Source of the DNA: Thermoplasmata archaeon
Lineage (GTDB): Archaea; Thermoplasmatota; Thermoplasmata; Lutacidiplasmatales; UBA184
Direction: 5' to 3'
Assembly: GCA_030041735.1 (NCBI GenBank)
Contig: JASIBA010000080.1
Span: 1-39,746 of the forward strand
DNA: 39,746 nt
The notes under the pieces are model-generated. The model had not been told where the DNA came from. It was given only the letters and a program-made list of their open reading frames with translations, and ran no database searches. A program made the translations under genes and the position numbers. This document shows positions 14,782-23,412 of this stretch, one piece after another. Within the stretch, counting starts at the first letter, position 1. The number at the start of each line of letters is the position of its first letter.

Positions 14782-15540
14782 GTGCTTGGACTGTGGCCGG
14801 CGGTCACCGGCGCGGCGGTCACCGTGGGGCTGGCGACCGGCGCGGTCATGGCGCGGGCGCTGACCCCCGTGGCGGGCGGCGTGGCCGCGGTGTTCGGGAT
14901 CGTGATCGTAGTGTTCGCCGGGTTCCCCTACCTGGCCCTGATGATCCTGTTCGTCGTCGCGAGCGTCCTGGCCACCCGGTTCCGCTTCGAACGGAAGCGT
15001 CGGGCGAACCTCCAGGAAGGCGCGGCCGGGGAGCGCGGGGTGTCCAACGTGGTCGCGCACATCGTGATCCCGACGGGGCTCGCCCTCGCCGGCGGCTGGG
15101 GCGCCCCGCTGCTCGCGGGACCGGCGCTGGCGGTGCTCTACGCCAGCGCGCTCGCCTTCGGGGCGGCCGACACGTTCGCGAGCGAGATCGGCGTGCTCGC
15201 CGGCAGGGCCCGCAGTATCCTCACGTTTCGGCCCGTACCCGCCGGGACGAACGGCGGCGTCTCGGGCACGGGCGAAGCGTGGGGCCTCATCGGGGCGGTC
15301 ACGACCGCGCTCGTGGGCCTCGGGCTGTTCGCGGCGTTCGCCGCCCCGCTGCCGGCGCCGTGGCTGTTCGTCGTGATCGTCGTCGTCGCCGGGTTCCTGG
15401 GCTGCCAGGTCGATTCCGTGCTCGGCGAGACGCTGGAGAACCGGGGCTACCTCACGAAGGGGTCCACCAACTTCCTCGGCATGCTGTCGGCCGTCGCGAT
15501 CGCCGCGCTCCTCCTGCACGGAGCCGGGGGCCGGCTCTGA
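14782..15540 (+). CDS. DUF92 family membrane protein
   Basis: About 252 residues with six or seven hydrophobic segments. The family marks are FERKRRANLQEGAAGERG after the second helices, GAADTFASEIGVL, GTNGGVSGTGEA, CQVDSVLGETLENRG and GSTNFLG. Plant VTE6 of the same family is a phytyl-phosphate kinase, so a role in polyprenyl phosphate metabolism is plausible in an archaeon with isoprenoid lipids; this is an inference from the family. A TTG at 14779 directly precedes the GTG chosen. The stop overlaps or abuts the next gene, queC. Confidence 0.88.
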   Translation: MLGLWPAVTGAAVTVGLATGAVMARALTPVAGGVAAVFGIVIVVFAGFPYLALMILFVVASVLATRFRFERKRRANLQEGAAGERGVSNVVAHIVIPTGLALAGGWGAPLLAGPALAVLYASALAFGAADTFASEIGVLAGRARSILTFRPVPAGTNGGVSGTGEAWGLIGAVTTALVGLGLFAAFAAPLPAPWLFVVIVVVAGFLGCQVDSVLGETLENRGYLTKGSTNFLGMLSAVAIAALLLHGAGGRL

Positions 15541-16223
15541 CGCCCCCCGGGTCGGGGGCGCTCGTGCTGCTCTCCGGAGGGATGGACTCCGGGACCTGCC
15601 TCGCGATCGCCCGGCGTCGCCACGCGCGCGTCGCGGCGCTCACGGTGGTGTACGGCCAGCGGCACGCCCGCGAGATCCGGGCCGCCCGGGCGCTGGCGCG
15701 CCACTACCGAGTCCGCGAACACCGCGTGCTATCGATCCCACTCGCCGGCCTCGTCCGCTCCTCGCTCACCGACCGACGCCGATCCCTCCCCACCGGCGGT
15801 CCGCGCCCCGGCCGGATCCCCAGCACCTACGTCCCGGCCCGCAACACGATCCTGCTCGCGCTCGCGCTGGGGTACGCGGAGAGCCACCGGCTCGATCGGA
15901 TCTACATCGGCGCGAACGCGATCGACTATTCCGGCTACCCCGATTGTCGGCCGGAGTTCCTCCGGGCGTTCGAGCGCGTCGCGAGGCTCGGAACGCGGGC
16001 TGGGGTCGAGGGGCGACCGCGGATCCGCGTTCTCGCGCCGCTCCTGCGCGACTCGAAGGCGGATATCGTGCGGCGGGGGGAACGACTTCGCGTGCCCTGG
16101 CAGCTTACGTGGAGCTGCTACCGTGGCGGTCGCCGGCCGTGCGGCGTCTGCGACTCGTGCCGTCTGCGGGCCCGGGGGTTCCGTCAGGCCGGCGTCCGCG
16201 ACCCACTGGAACGCAAGCGCTAG
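15537..16223 (+). CDS. queC: 7-cyano-7-deazaguanine synthase (QueC)
   Basis: A PP-loop enzyme of about 228 residues: LVLLSGGMDSGT is the ATP-pyrophosphatase loop, VVYGQRHAREI follows as in QueC, STYVPARNTILLALALGYAE and IGANAIDYSGYPDCRPEFL are strongly QueC-like, and the zinc site is WSCYRGG..CGVCDSCRLR. It makes preQ0, which in archaea is inserted into tRNA as the precursor of archaeosine. The start is uncertain: the CTG given overlaps the DUF92 stop and keeps the first beta-strand, while the first GTG in frame (15564) would cut it. It is probably co-transcribed with the DUF92 gene. Confidence 0.9.
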   Translation: MTPPGSGALVLLSGGMDSGTCLAIARRRHARVAALTVVYGQRHAREIRAARALARHYRVREHRVLSIPLAGLVRSSLTDRRRSLPTGGPRPGRIPSTYVPARNTILLALALGYAESHRLDRIYIGANAIDYSGYPDCRPEFLRAFERVARLGTRAGVEGRPRIRVLAPLLRDSKADIVRRGERLRVPWQLTWSCYRGGRRPCGVCDSCRLRARGFRQAGVRDPLERKR

Positions 16224-16672
16224 GCCGTCTTCGCGGGCGTGGCGGCCGGGGCCGGCGCCGGGGGAGGCACGGGCGGGACGGGCTGCGTGCAGAACGCGCA
16301 GCGCGTGGCCGCGATCGGGATCGTCGACGCGCACTGCGGGCAGGCGCGCGTGGTCGCCGCGGCCTGGGCGGCCTTCCGGTCCTTGTAGCGCTGGTAGGGC
16401 AGGGCGATCAGGAAGAACACGACGACCGCGACGATGATGAACGACAGCAGCGCGTTCACGAAGACCCCCTGCATGAACGTACTCCCGTTGACGGTGTAGG
16501 TCCACGACGAGAAGTTCACGTGGAAGAAGATCCCGATGAGCGGGGTGATCAGGTCCGCGACCAGGTCCTCCACGACGGCGGCGAACGCCGCGCCGATGAC
16601 GAAGGCGATCGCCAGCTGGACGAGGTTGCCCTGATTGATGAACTTCACGAAGTCTTCGCGGATCGACGACAT
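16220..16672 (-). CDS. mscL: Large-conductance mechanosensitive channel MscL with C-terminal zinc ribbon
   Basis: A 150-residue protein. The N-terminal helix (MSSIREDFVKFINQGN) and first transmembrane helix (LVQLAIAFVIGAAFAAVV) followed by DLVADLITPLIG are characteristic of MscL; the second helix is at about 69-91. The tail carries C111-x2-C114...C125-x2-C128 (CPQC, CAFC), a small zinc ribbon, then a Pro/Ala-rich end. MscL opens under membrane tension and releases solutes on osmotic downshock. GGAGAGG lies 5 bases before the ATG. Its last four bases overlap the convergent queC end. Confidence 0.93.
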   Translation of the reverse strand: MSSIREDFVKFINQGNLVQLAIAFVIGAAFAAVVEDLVADLITPLIGIFFHVNFSSWTYTVNGSTFMQGVFVNALLSFIIVAVVVFFLIALPYQRYKDRKAAQAAATTRACPQCASTIPIAATRCAFCTQPVPPVPPPAPAPAATPAKTA

Positions 16673-16737
16673 GGGCCTCTCCGGGTTGGACGCGGGCGGA
16701 CCGAGGGACCACTACTTGATGATTCCGGCCGAGCGCC

Positions 16738-18540
16738 TCACATCGTCTCGAGCCGGGGGACCCCCAGGAGATCGAGGGCGTTCCCGAGCCCCTGGCGGAT
16801 CGCGGCGACCAACGCGAGCCGGCTCGCCCGCTCGTCGCCGCTCCGCAGCACCGGGACGGCGTGGTAGAACCGGTTGAACTGATCGGCGAGTTCGTGGGCG
16901 TAGCCCGCGACGACGTGCGGGTGCCGGTTGCGGGCCGCGTGGGCCACCGAGCGCGGCAGCCGCGCGAGGACCCGGATCAGGGCCCGCTCCTCCGGATCCG
17001 CGAGGCGGGCCGCCTCGTACGGGAACGGACCGTCGGGCGTCCCGGACTTCCGGAGGACGCTCGAGGCCCGCGCGTACGAGTACTGGACGAACGGGCCGCT
17101 GCGGCCCTCGAACGAGAGCGCGTCGTCCCATCGGAAGACCACGGGCTTCTCGACCGCGACCCGCACGATGTGGAACCGCACAGCGCCGGTCGCGACCGCC
17201 TCCGCGATCCGGTCGACGTCCGCGTCCGCGAGGTCCTCGCGGCGCTTCAGGACCTCGCCGCGCGCGCGTTCCACGGCCTCCGCGAGGAGCCCGTCGAGCC
17301 ACACGGCCGAGCCCCCGCGCGTCGACATGCGGCCGCCCTCGGGCACCGTGATGTCCTGGTAGATGAGATAGGTCGGACGCCGCGGCTCCCCGATCTCGGC
17401 GAGGAGGGCGTCCAGCGTCCGGGCGTGCAGCTGATGGTCCTGACCGAGGACGTCGATCACGGTCGGGAACCGGGCGAACTTCTCGAGGTGGTAGGCGACG
17501 TCGCGCGTGACGTAGAGGCTGGTCCCGTTCCCCCGCTGGAAGATCACGCGCGACGACTCCTTCGGGAGCCCGTAGCTGGAGGTGTCGATCGCCCACGCGC
17601 CGTTCTCCTCCTGCACGGCGTGCGAGGCGGCCCGGAGCCGCTCCAGGACCCGATCCACCGATCCGTCCCGCAGGAGGTCGGATTCCCAGACGAACTCGTC
17701 GAACGTGATGCCCAGCCGGGCGAGCGACGCGAGCATCCCTCCGAGGATCTCCTGGACCAGGGCCCGGTGCTCCGGCGGGGGATGTCCGCTCTCGATCGCC
17801 TGGACGAGGGCGCCGACCTCGGCCTGGGCCTCCGCGCTCTCCTTCAGGAACGCGCTCGAGGGGGGGTACGCCCGCCCGCGGACCGCGTCGGGCTTCTCGC
17901 CGGGGACCTCGTGACCCTCGACCGCGCTCCGGACCGACGGAGGCCACTGCCCCCGGGGCTTCGTCCAGATCCACGTGATGAGGGCCGCCTGCCGCCCCAT
18001 GTCGTCCATGTAGTACTGGGTGGTCACCGGGAGCCCGGTCGCCCGATCGATCCGGGCCAGCGTATCGCCGATGACCGCGTTCCGGACCCGGCCGACGTGG
18101 AACGGCCCGGTGGCGTTCGCGCTGGTGTGCTCGATGCACGTCGGCGTCTGGGCGATCGCGGAGTGACCGTACCGGGTCCCGCGCCCGAGCGCAAGATCGA
18201 GCGTGCGGCGGGTGAGCGACTCCGACTCGGCCGTCGCGTTCACGTAGGCGCCCTGGGCGACGACCGCGGCGAGCTCGGGCGGGCGCGTCACCCGGCCCGC
18301 GATCTCGCGCGCCACTTCGTCGGGACGTCGGCGCAGCTGGGCGGCGGCCCGATGGACGGGGAACGCGAAGTCCCGCTCCGGACCGGCCGCGACCTCGACC
18401 AGAGCCTCGATCGCATCGGGCGACCACGAGATTCCGAGCTCCGCCAGCGGGGTCTCGAGCGTCCGGAGAAACGCCGACAGGAACGGGGCGATCGGATCGT
18501 CGTCCCCGGCGGCGTCGCCCGCGCCGTTCGCCGCCATCAC
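16738..18540 (-). CDS. argS: Arginyl-tRNA synthetase
   Basis: A 600-residue class I synthetase. The HIGH-like motif is PFHVGR (148-151 HVGR) in the ArgRS context TSANATGPFHVGR; the KMSKS counterpart is RMSTR (404-408). VIDVLGQDHQLHARTL and the C-terminal anticodon-binding domain (AHELADQFNRFYHAVPVL), ending in a terminal Met, are typical. It charges tRNA-Arg. The start may be the GTG at 18540 or the ATG at 18537. It is divergent from the ThiI-like gene. Confidence 0.94.
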   Translation of the reverse strand: MMAANGAGDAAGDDDPIAPFLSAFLRTLETPLAELGISWSPDAIEALVEVAAGPERDFAFPVHRAAAQLRRRPDEVAREIAGRVTRPPELAAVVAQGAYVNATAESESLTRRTLDLALGRGTRYGHSAIAQTPTCIEHTSANATGPFHVGRVRNAVIGDTLARIDRATGLPVTTQYYMDDMGRQAALITWIWTKPRGQWPPSVRSAVEGHEVPGEKPDAVRGRAYPPSSAFLKESAEAQAEVGALVQAIESGHPPPEHRALVQEILGGMLASLARLGITFDEFVWESDLLRDGSVDRVLERLRAASHAVQEENGAWAIDTSSYGLPKESSRVIFQRGNGTSLYVTRDVAYHLEKFARFPTVIDVLGQDHQLHARTLDALLAEIGEPRRPTYLIYQDITVPEGGRMSTRGGSAVWLDGLLAEAVERARGEVLKRREDLADADVDRIAEAVATGAVRFHIVRVAVEKPVVFRWDDALSFEGRSGPFVQYSYARASSVLRKSGTPDGPFPYEAARLADPEERALIRVLARLPRSVAHAARNRHPHVVAGYAHELADQFNRFYHAVPVLRSGDERASRLALVAAIRQGLGNALDLLGVPRLETM

Positions 18541-18550
18541 CGTTCGGGAA

Positions 18551-18578
18551 GCGCTTTAGCGGCGGGTCCATCATAACG
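18551..18578. promoter_or_regulatory. Promoter region between argS and the ThiI-like gene
   Basis: gctttagc (18553-18560) is 29 bases before the ATG at 18586 on the plus strand. tcataacgg (18571-18579) reads ccgttatga on the minus strand, 33-36 bases before the argS start. These are the only AT-rich patches in the 45-base gap. Confidence 0.4.
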
Positions 18579-18585
18579 GTTCCGA

Positions 18586-19488
18586 ATGCCGGCGCAGATC
18601 CTGGTGCGCTACGGCGAGCTCGCGCTCAAGTCGGCCCCCGTCCGGCGGGAGTTCGAGGGCGCCCTGCGCCGCAACATCCTGGACCAGTTCGTGCGCGCCG
18701 GGATCACCGGCCGTCTCCGGGCCGATCACGGCCACCTCTACGTCGAGGTCGACGACGGACCGGGCGCGGTCCGCGTGCTGCGCCGGGTCTTCGGCATCAC
18801 CTCGGTGAGCCTCGTGCACGAGGTGCCCAGCACCGTCGCGTCGATCACGGCCCGCCTCCTGGAGCTCGCGGACCCCCGGCTCGCGTCGGGCGCTTCGTTC
18901 GCCGTGCGGGCGCGGCGCACGGGCGGACCCCACCCGTTCACGAGTCAGGAGCTCGCCCGAGATCTCGGTGCCGCGGTCCTGGACCGCTTCCCGGACCGCG
19001 GTCTCCGGGTCGACCTCGAGCGGCCGGACGTCGAGCTCGCGGTCGAGGTGCGGGGGCCTCGGACCTACCTTTCGTTCGACCGGGCGGCCGGGCCGGGCGG
19101 CCTCCCGCTCGGCGTGGCGGGACGGCTGGTGGCGCTGGTCGACGGGCCCCGGGGCGCGCTGGGCGCGTTCCTGATGATGAAGCGAGGTTGTCGCGTGGGG
19201 CTCGTCGCGCTCCCCGACGGAGCCCGGTTGGCCCGAGAGGTCCTCGGGCGTTTCGACCCGGCGCTCCGCGTCGCCGACGCGTCGACCGACCCGGCGGCCT
19301 GGTCCCGGGCGCTCTCCACGCTCTCGGAGGAGTGCCGCGCCGAGGGCGTCGTGCTCCCCATCGCCGTCGACGAGTACCCCGCGGCCCGGGCTACTTGGGG
19401 GGAGCGCGTCCTTTTTTCGCCCACGGTCGGGTTCACGGACGCGGAGGTGGGCGAGCGCTGGCGGAACGCCGAGGAGCTCTCGCGATGA
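18586..19488 (+). CDS. ThiI-like THUMP protein with degenerate PP-loop
   Basis: A 300-residue protein that opens like ThiI (ILVRYGELALKSAPVRREFE), followed by an RNA-binding THUMP region (VLRRVFGITSVSLVHEV and PFTSQELARDLGAAVLD) to about 175. Where ThiI should have the SGGxDSP loop, the sequence reads LVDGPRGALGAFLMMKRG: the downstream MMKRG is kept but the ATP-binding loop is lost. At 300 residues it is shorter than typical ThiI (about 390), and the C-terminal VLFSPTVGFTD is not a rhodanese domain. ThiI makes 4-thiouridine in tRNA; here a tRNA-binding role without catalysis is more likely. The stop overlaps the next gene. Confidence 0.85.
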   Translation: MPAQILVRYGELALKSAPVRREFEGALRRNILDQFVRAGITGRLRADHGHLYVEVDDGPGAVRVLRRVFGITSVSLVHEVPSTVASITARLLELADPRLASGASFAVRARRTGGPHPFTSQELARDLGAAVLDRFPDRGLRVDLERPDVELAVEVRGPRTYLSFDRAAGPGGLPLGVAGRLVALVDGPRGALGAFLMMKRGCRVGLVALPDGARLAREVLGRFDPALRVADASTDPAAWSRALSTLSEECRAEGVVLPIAVDEYPAARATWGERVLFSPTVGFTDAEVGERWRNAEELSR

Positions 19489-19760
19489 GCCAGCGGTCGC
19501 TCGACGAGGAGGATCCGCCCGAGGACGGATCGCCCGAGCCCGAGGACGAAGAGGAGGCGGAGCACACCGAAGAGGGATCCGGGCCGCCCGACGCTCCGGC
19601 TCCCCCACCGAGCGCGCGGCCCGCCCCCGACGTTCCGCGCGAGCTGCTCCAGGGGCCGTCGGACGCGGCCCTGCGCGAGCGGCAGCTCGCGTGGATGCAG
19701 GAACGAGCTCGGCACGAGGAGCGGCGTCGACCGGCCCCCGTCGCTGAAGGGAGCAAATAG
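19485..19760 (+). CDS. Small acidic hypothetical protein
   Basis: A 91-residue protein starting at an ATG that overlaps the ThiI-like stop (ATGA), so the two are translationally coupled. The first 40 residues are dominated by Glu, Asp and Pro, then a Pro/Ala linker, and a C-terminal helix RERQLAWMQERARHEERRR that is strongly charged. No family was recognised. The acidic half could interact with a basic tRNA-binding partner such as the preceding protein; that is speculation from adjacency. Confidence 0.65.
   Translation: MSQRSLDEEDPPEDGSPEPEDEEEAEHTEEGSGPPDAPAPPPSARPAPDVPRELLQGPSDAALRERQLAWMQERARHEERRRPAPVAEGSK
19754..19760 (+). promoter_or_regulatory. TATA-like element of the GMC oxidoreductase gene
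   Basis: caaatag, overlapping the stop of the preceding gene, is centred 25 bases before the GTG at 19782, consistent with a leaderless transcript. Confidence 0.45.
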
Positions 19761-19781
19761 ACGGACCGCGCTCGCCGCGGC

Positions 19782-21779
19782 GTGGCCGATCCCGCCCCGC
19801 CCATCCTCGCGGCGCTCGCGGATGCCCTGATCCCCGGCGGCCCCGGGTTTCCCTCGGCGAGCGCCCGCGGCACGGACCGCGATGTCGCTGCCTTGATCGC
19901 GTCGCTCCCGCGCGGGCAGCGGGCGGAGCTCGCGCGCCTCCTGCGCGCGATCGATAGCCCCTTCGTGAACCTCCTCCTCGGCGGGACGCTGCGCGGCTTC
20001 TCGGCGCGCGATCCGGCGGGGCGCGCCGACTACCTGCGCGGGATGTCGGTCAGCCGGCTCGCGCTCAAGCGACGCGGCTTCCAGGCGATCAAGCGCCTCG
20101 TCACCTGGTCGTACTTTTCCTCGGTCGCCAACGGGACCAACCCCCTCTGGCCGGTGATCCACTACGCGCCCCGCGGGCCCGTGCCCGCGGGCGAGGCGGC
20201 CGGCCCGCCCCTCGCGGTCGTTCGCCCCGATCGCGACGCCGAGGTCGAGGCGGACATCTGCGTCGTGGGGAGCGGCGCGGGAGGGAGCGTGGTCGCCGAC
20301 CGAGCGAGCGCGGCCGGCTACCGCGTGGTCGTGCTCGAAGCCGGGGAGTTCCTCTCGCCCCGCGAGTTTCCCTCGACGGAGCGCGAGGGATTCGACCGGC
20401 TCTACGTCGGCCGGGGTCTGGTCTCGACCGGGGACGCCGCCATCGCTGTGCTGTCCGGGGCCGGGGTCGGCGGCGGCACCTCGATCAACTGGATGACCTG
20501 CCTGCCGCCCCGGGCCGAGGCACGGGCCGAGTGGAACGCCGTGGCGGGAGTGGGCGGTCCGGGGGACGCGGAGTTCGATCGTTCGCTCGCCGAGGCGGGG
20601 CGCCGGCTCTCGGTCTCGACCGCCGAAAGCCATGGGAGCGCGGCGAACGACGTGCTGCGTCGGGGCGCGGTAGCTCTCGGGTACCTGGAGGGCGCCGACT
20701 GGCAGACGGTCCCGCGCAACGCCGTGGGATGCGGGGCTCGCTGCGGCTTCTGCGGGTTCGGCTGCGCGTACGACGCCCGACGATCGACGGTCGGGACCTA
20801 CCTCACCACGGCGGTCGGCCGCGGCGTCCGGATCTATCCCTCGACCCGGGCCGATCGGGTCGAGATCGCGGGCGGCCGGGTGCGGGGCGTGCGCGCCACC
20901 TATCGCGCCCCGAGCGCGTCGTTCGCCCTCACGGTGCGGACCCCCACCGTCGTGCTGGCCGCCGGAGCGCTGCAAACGCCGCCCCTCTTGCTGGGGTCGG
21001 ACGTCCGACACCCGGGCGTGGGGCACGGCCTCCGTCTCGACCCGACGACGGCGCTGGCGGCCGAGTTCCCGACGCCGGTCCGGACGTGGGAGGGTCCGCC
21101 CCAGACGTTCGCGGTACGGCGATTCCAGACCCTCGACCCCGGGGCGCACGGCCCGTGGATCGAGTCATCCCCCGCCCACCCGGGGCTGTCCGCGCTGGCC
21201 GTGCCCTGGGCGGGCTGGAGCGACTATCTGCGCCTGATGCGTCGGCTGGAATTCGTCGCGACCCCGATCGTGCTGGTGCGCGACGCGGGCGAGGGCCGCG
21301 TATCCGCCGACAAGGACGGTCGCCCACGGATCGACTACCGCCTCACGTCGCGGGACCGGGCGAACCTCGTGCGCGGGGTCGAGGAGACGGCGCGCCTCAT
21401 GATCGCGGCCGGGGCGACCCGGCTGCTCTCGCTCCACACGCCGGCCGTCGAGGTCGGAGGCGAGGGACGCACGCTGGGTCCGTCCGACCTCGACCGGTTC
21501 GTCGCGGACGTGCGGTCGAAAGGGATCCGCGAGAACTCGGTGGCGCTGTTCTCCGCCCACCCGATGGGGTCGGCCCGGGCGGGGCCGGATCCCCGCACTT
21601 CCACCGCCGACCCGAGCGGCCGGGTCCACGGCGTGGCCGGGCTCTGGATCGCCGACGGGAGCCTGCTGCCCTCGGCGCCGGGCGCGAACCCGATGATGTC
21701 GATCCTCGCCTGGGCCGGGATCGTCGCCGATCGACTCGTCGCTGACCTGGCCGGTCGTACGCCCTCCCAAGCCGGCTGA
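19782..21779 (+). CDS. GMC-family FAD oxidoreductase, long-chain alcohol oxidase-like
   Basis: A 665-residue flavoprotein. An N-terminal helical region (ILAALADALIPGG...RAELARLLRAID) resembles the extra domain of long-chain alcohol oxidases and gluconate dehydrogenase subunit 3. The FAD dinucleotide fold is DICVVGSGAGGSVVA (GxGxxG 163-168) with VLEAG; GAGVGGGTSINWM is the second GMC motif. The C-terminus holds the active-site His in LFSAHPMGSAR and the Asn in PGANPMMSI. A four-Cys cluster C317-x3-C321-x2-C324-x3-C328 lies where related fatty alcohol oxidases also have Cys-rich sequence. It probably oxidises long-chain or isoprenoid alcohols. No signal peptide is seen. Confidence 0.88.
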   Translation: MADPAPPILAALADALIPGGPGFPSASARGTDRDVAALIASLPRGQRAELARLLRAIDSPFVNLLLGGTLRGFSARDPAGRADYLRGMSVSRLALKRRGFQAIKRLVTWSYFSSVANGTNPLWPVIHYAPRGPVPAGEAAGPPLAVVRPDRDAEVEADICVVGSGAGGSVVADRASAAGYRVVVLEAGEFLSPREFPSTEREGFDRLYVGRGLVSTGDAAIAVLSGAGVGGGTSINWMTCLPPRAEARAEWNAVAGVGGPGDAEFDRSLAEAGRRLSVSTAESHGSAANDVLRRGAVALGYLEGADWQTVPRNAVGCGARCGFCGFGCAYDARRSTVGTYLTTAVGRGVRIYPSTRADRVEIAGGRVRGVRATYRAPSASFALTVRTPTVVLAAGALQTPPLLLGSDVRHPGVGHGLRLDPTTALAAEFPTPVRTWEGPPQTFAVRRFQTLDPGAHGPWIESSPAHPGLSALAVPWAGWSDYLRLMRRLEFVATPIVLVRDAGEGRVSADKDGRPRIDYRLTSRDRANLVRGVEETARLMIAAGATRLLSLHTPAVEVGGEGRTLGPSDLDRFVADVRSKGIRENSVALFSAHPMGSARAGPDPRTSTADPSGRVHGVAGLWIADGSLLPSAPGANPMMSILAWAGIVADRLVADLAGRTPSQAG

Positions 21780-21825
21780 GCAAGGTTAAGTGGCGGGCGG
21801 TGTGGCCGGCCCCCGGAGAGTCCGG

Positions 21826-22020
21826 ATGCCGACCTGGGTGGTCCGTGGTTCGTTCTACGCCCGACGGGACTACTGGCAGCCGTTCCGCAAGGAATGCGAG
21901 GCGGCGACCGACCCCGCGGCTCGGGAGTGGGTCCTCTCCGAGATCGGGAGCTGCCACCACGTCAAGCGCCGGCAGATCCGGATCGACGAGGTCGCCCCCG
22001 CACCCCCGCCCGCCGCGTAG
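21826..22020 (+). CDS. Ribosomal protein eL20 (L18a/LX)
   Basis: A 64-residue protein. VVRGSFYARRDYWQPFRKE and AREWVLSEIGSCHHVKRRQI match the archaeal LX pattern (VRGxF, WQPFxKE, AxExVLSxxGSxHxVKRxxI). The ATG at 21826 is preceded by CCGGAGAG, and a ttaag TATA-like element lies 38 bases upstream, so this gene appears to have a short leader. LX/eL20 sits on the large subunit surface. In many archaea it is in a cluster with aIF6 and prefoldin alpha; here it stands alone, facing an opposing gene. Confidence 0.9.
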   Translation: MPTWVVRGSFYARRDYWQPFRKECEAATDPAAREWVLSEIGSCHHVKRRQIRIDEVAPAPPPAA

Positions 22021-22066
22021 CCCCGGCGGATCGTGGCGATCCGCGGCCGGCCGCGAGCGTCGCGCC

Positions 22067-23323
22067 TCAGTTCGCCGCGCGGACGTGCCAAGGCCGGCAC
22101 GTCGAGCAGTACCCTTCGGAGCTGGCGAGGAACGACGCGCCGAGACAGCGTCGGCAGAGCGCCTGATGGCACCCTGGGCAGAGCACCCATCCGCGGAAGC
22201 CCGAGAGGTGCCGGAGGCATCCCACGCACTCGTGCGAAGCCGAAGCACCCCGCGCGATCGTCGAGTTCGCGCGGCGGGCGGGTGCGGTTCCCCCGCGCGA
22301 CCCCGTGGAGGATCGAAGGTGCGGGGGGATCGGGTGGATCGTCTCCACGTACAGCGGGTCCCGGAGCGAGATCAAGGACGGAAGGATCCGGAATCGTCCC
22401 GACGGAGCCTCGACGCCGACGCGGTGGGCGCCCGCGGTCGGCGGGAGCGCCGGGCGAGCCGGGCCGAGGGTCACGGATATGGGGGCCGCCGGACCGATCG
22501 AGGGCGCCATGGCCTCCGATTCCAGCGAGAGCGCCGGGCGGGGGAACGGGATCGGGGAGAGCTCGGCGCTCGCGAGCGGGAGCGACGGAGCGATCGCGGC
22601 CTCGGGAGGGAACATCGCGTCGAGTTCCGCATCCGAGAACGGTATCCGTCGGCGAGCAGCGAGCCGGGCGCGCGCCTGGGACGACGCTCGCACGGCCGGT
22701 GCGGGGACGAATCGGGGAGCGGGCGAGAGCGGCGCGCTCGGAGGGGAGGACGATACGGGCACCAGCGCCGGCCCAACCGCGATCAGGAGGTCCCGGTCCC
22801 GCGCGGCGAAGGGGGAGTCGGCACCCCCGCGCGGGGGCACGTACGCCGTCTCGGGCACCGGGCCCGCCAGTGCGACGCCGAGGGGGGCCGATGGGGGTGA
22901 CTCCCACTGCTTCCATGCTCGATCTCCGGCGGCGGCCGACACGGCCGCGCGCCCGAGGCCGCTGTGCGGCATCGTTCCGTGGGCCGCGTGCGCCTCGGCG
23001 AGCGCCGAGAGCCGGCCGGGAAAGGGGCTCGGGAACGGATCGTGGTTCGGCAGGGGGTTCGCCGAGGCCGCGACCCGCGCCCGGCGGGTGAGTTGCCAGT
23101 GATGGAACGCGGCAGAGCTCGCCACCGCCGCGGCTCCCAGGCCGACCAGCGCCCAGGGGACGTAGGGGCGCGCGAGGGCGGACCGCCCGAACATCGCGAC
23201 GGCTCCCAGCGCCCCGGCCGCGGCCCCGACCACGGGCAGGAGGTAGCGGTGCGACGCGTGGGTGATCTGTTCCGATAGGCCCGCGGGGGGATCCCGGGCG
23301 CGGTCGTGCGCGGACGCTGTCAC
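22067..23323 (-). CDS. Membrane-anchored zinc-finger protein of unknown function
   Basis: About 418 residues from the GTG at 23323; an ATG at 23371 is an alternative start. Two adjacent transmembrane helices near the N-terminus (LLPVVGAAAGALGAVAMFG and VPWALVGLGAAAVASSAAF) are followed by about 270 residues of Pro/Ala/Ser-rich, probably disordered sequence. The last 50 residues form a cysteine cluster C-x2-C...CPGCHQALCRRC...YCSTC, a treble-clef or RING/B-box-like two-zinc arrangement. No family was recognised. It lies downstream of the ArsR-type gene on the same strand. The zinc domain on a long flexible tether would face the cytoplasm if both helices form a hairpin. Confidence 0.72.
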   Translation of the reverse strand: MTASAHDRARDPPAGLSEQITHASHRYLLPVVGAAAGALGAVAMFGRSALARPYVPWALVGLGAAAVASSAAFHHWQLTRRARVAASANPLPNHDPFPSPFPGRLSALAEAHAAHGTMPHSGLGRAAVSAAAGDRAWKQWESPPSAPLGVALAGPVPETAYVPPRGGADSPFAARDRDLLIAVGPALVPVSSSPPSAPLSPAPRFVPAPAVRASSQARARLAARRRIPFSDAELDAMFPPEAAIAPSLPLASAELSPIPFPRPALSLESEAMAPSIGPAAPISVTLGPARPALPPTAGAHRVGVEAPSGRFRILPSLISLRDPLYVETIHPIPPHLRSSTGSRGGTAPARRANSTIARGASASHECVGCLRHLSGFRGWVLCPGCHQALCRRCLGASFLASSEGYCSTCRPWHVRAAN

Positions 23324-23412
23324 AGCTCGCTGAGCGAGCCCGGGCCGGGGCGGATTAAGGTGTCGAATCATCGGCACGGCGGCGCGTCGCGGCGGAGCAT
23401 CGGCGGACCAGA

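Noticed and set aside
16220-16672. MscL zinc ribbon as a novel fusion
   Set aside because: MscL proteins with a CxxC...CxxC tail are known from other prokaryotes, so this is noted in the annotation but not claimed as new.
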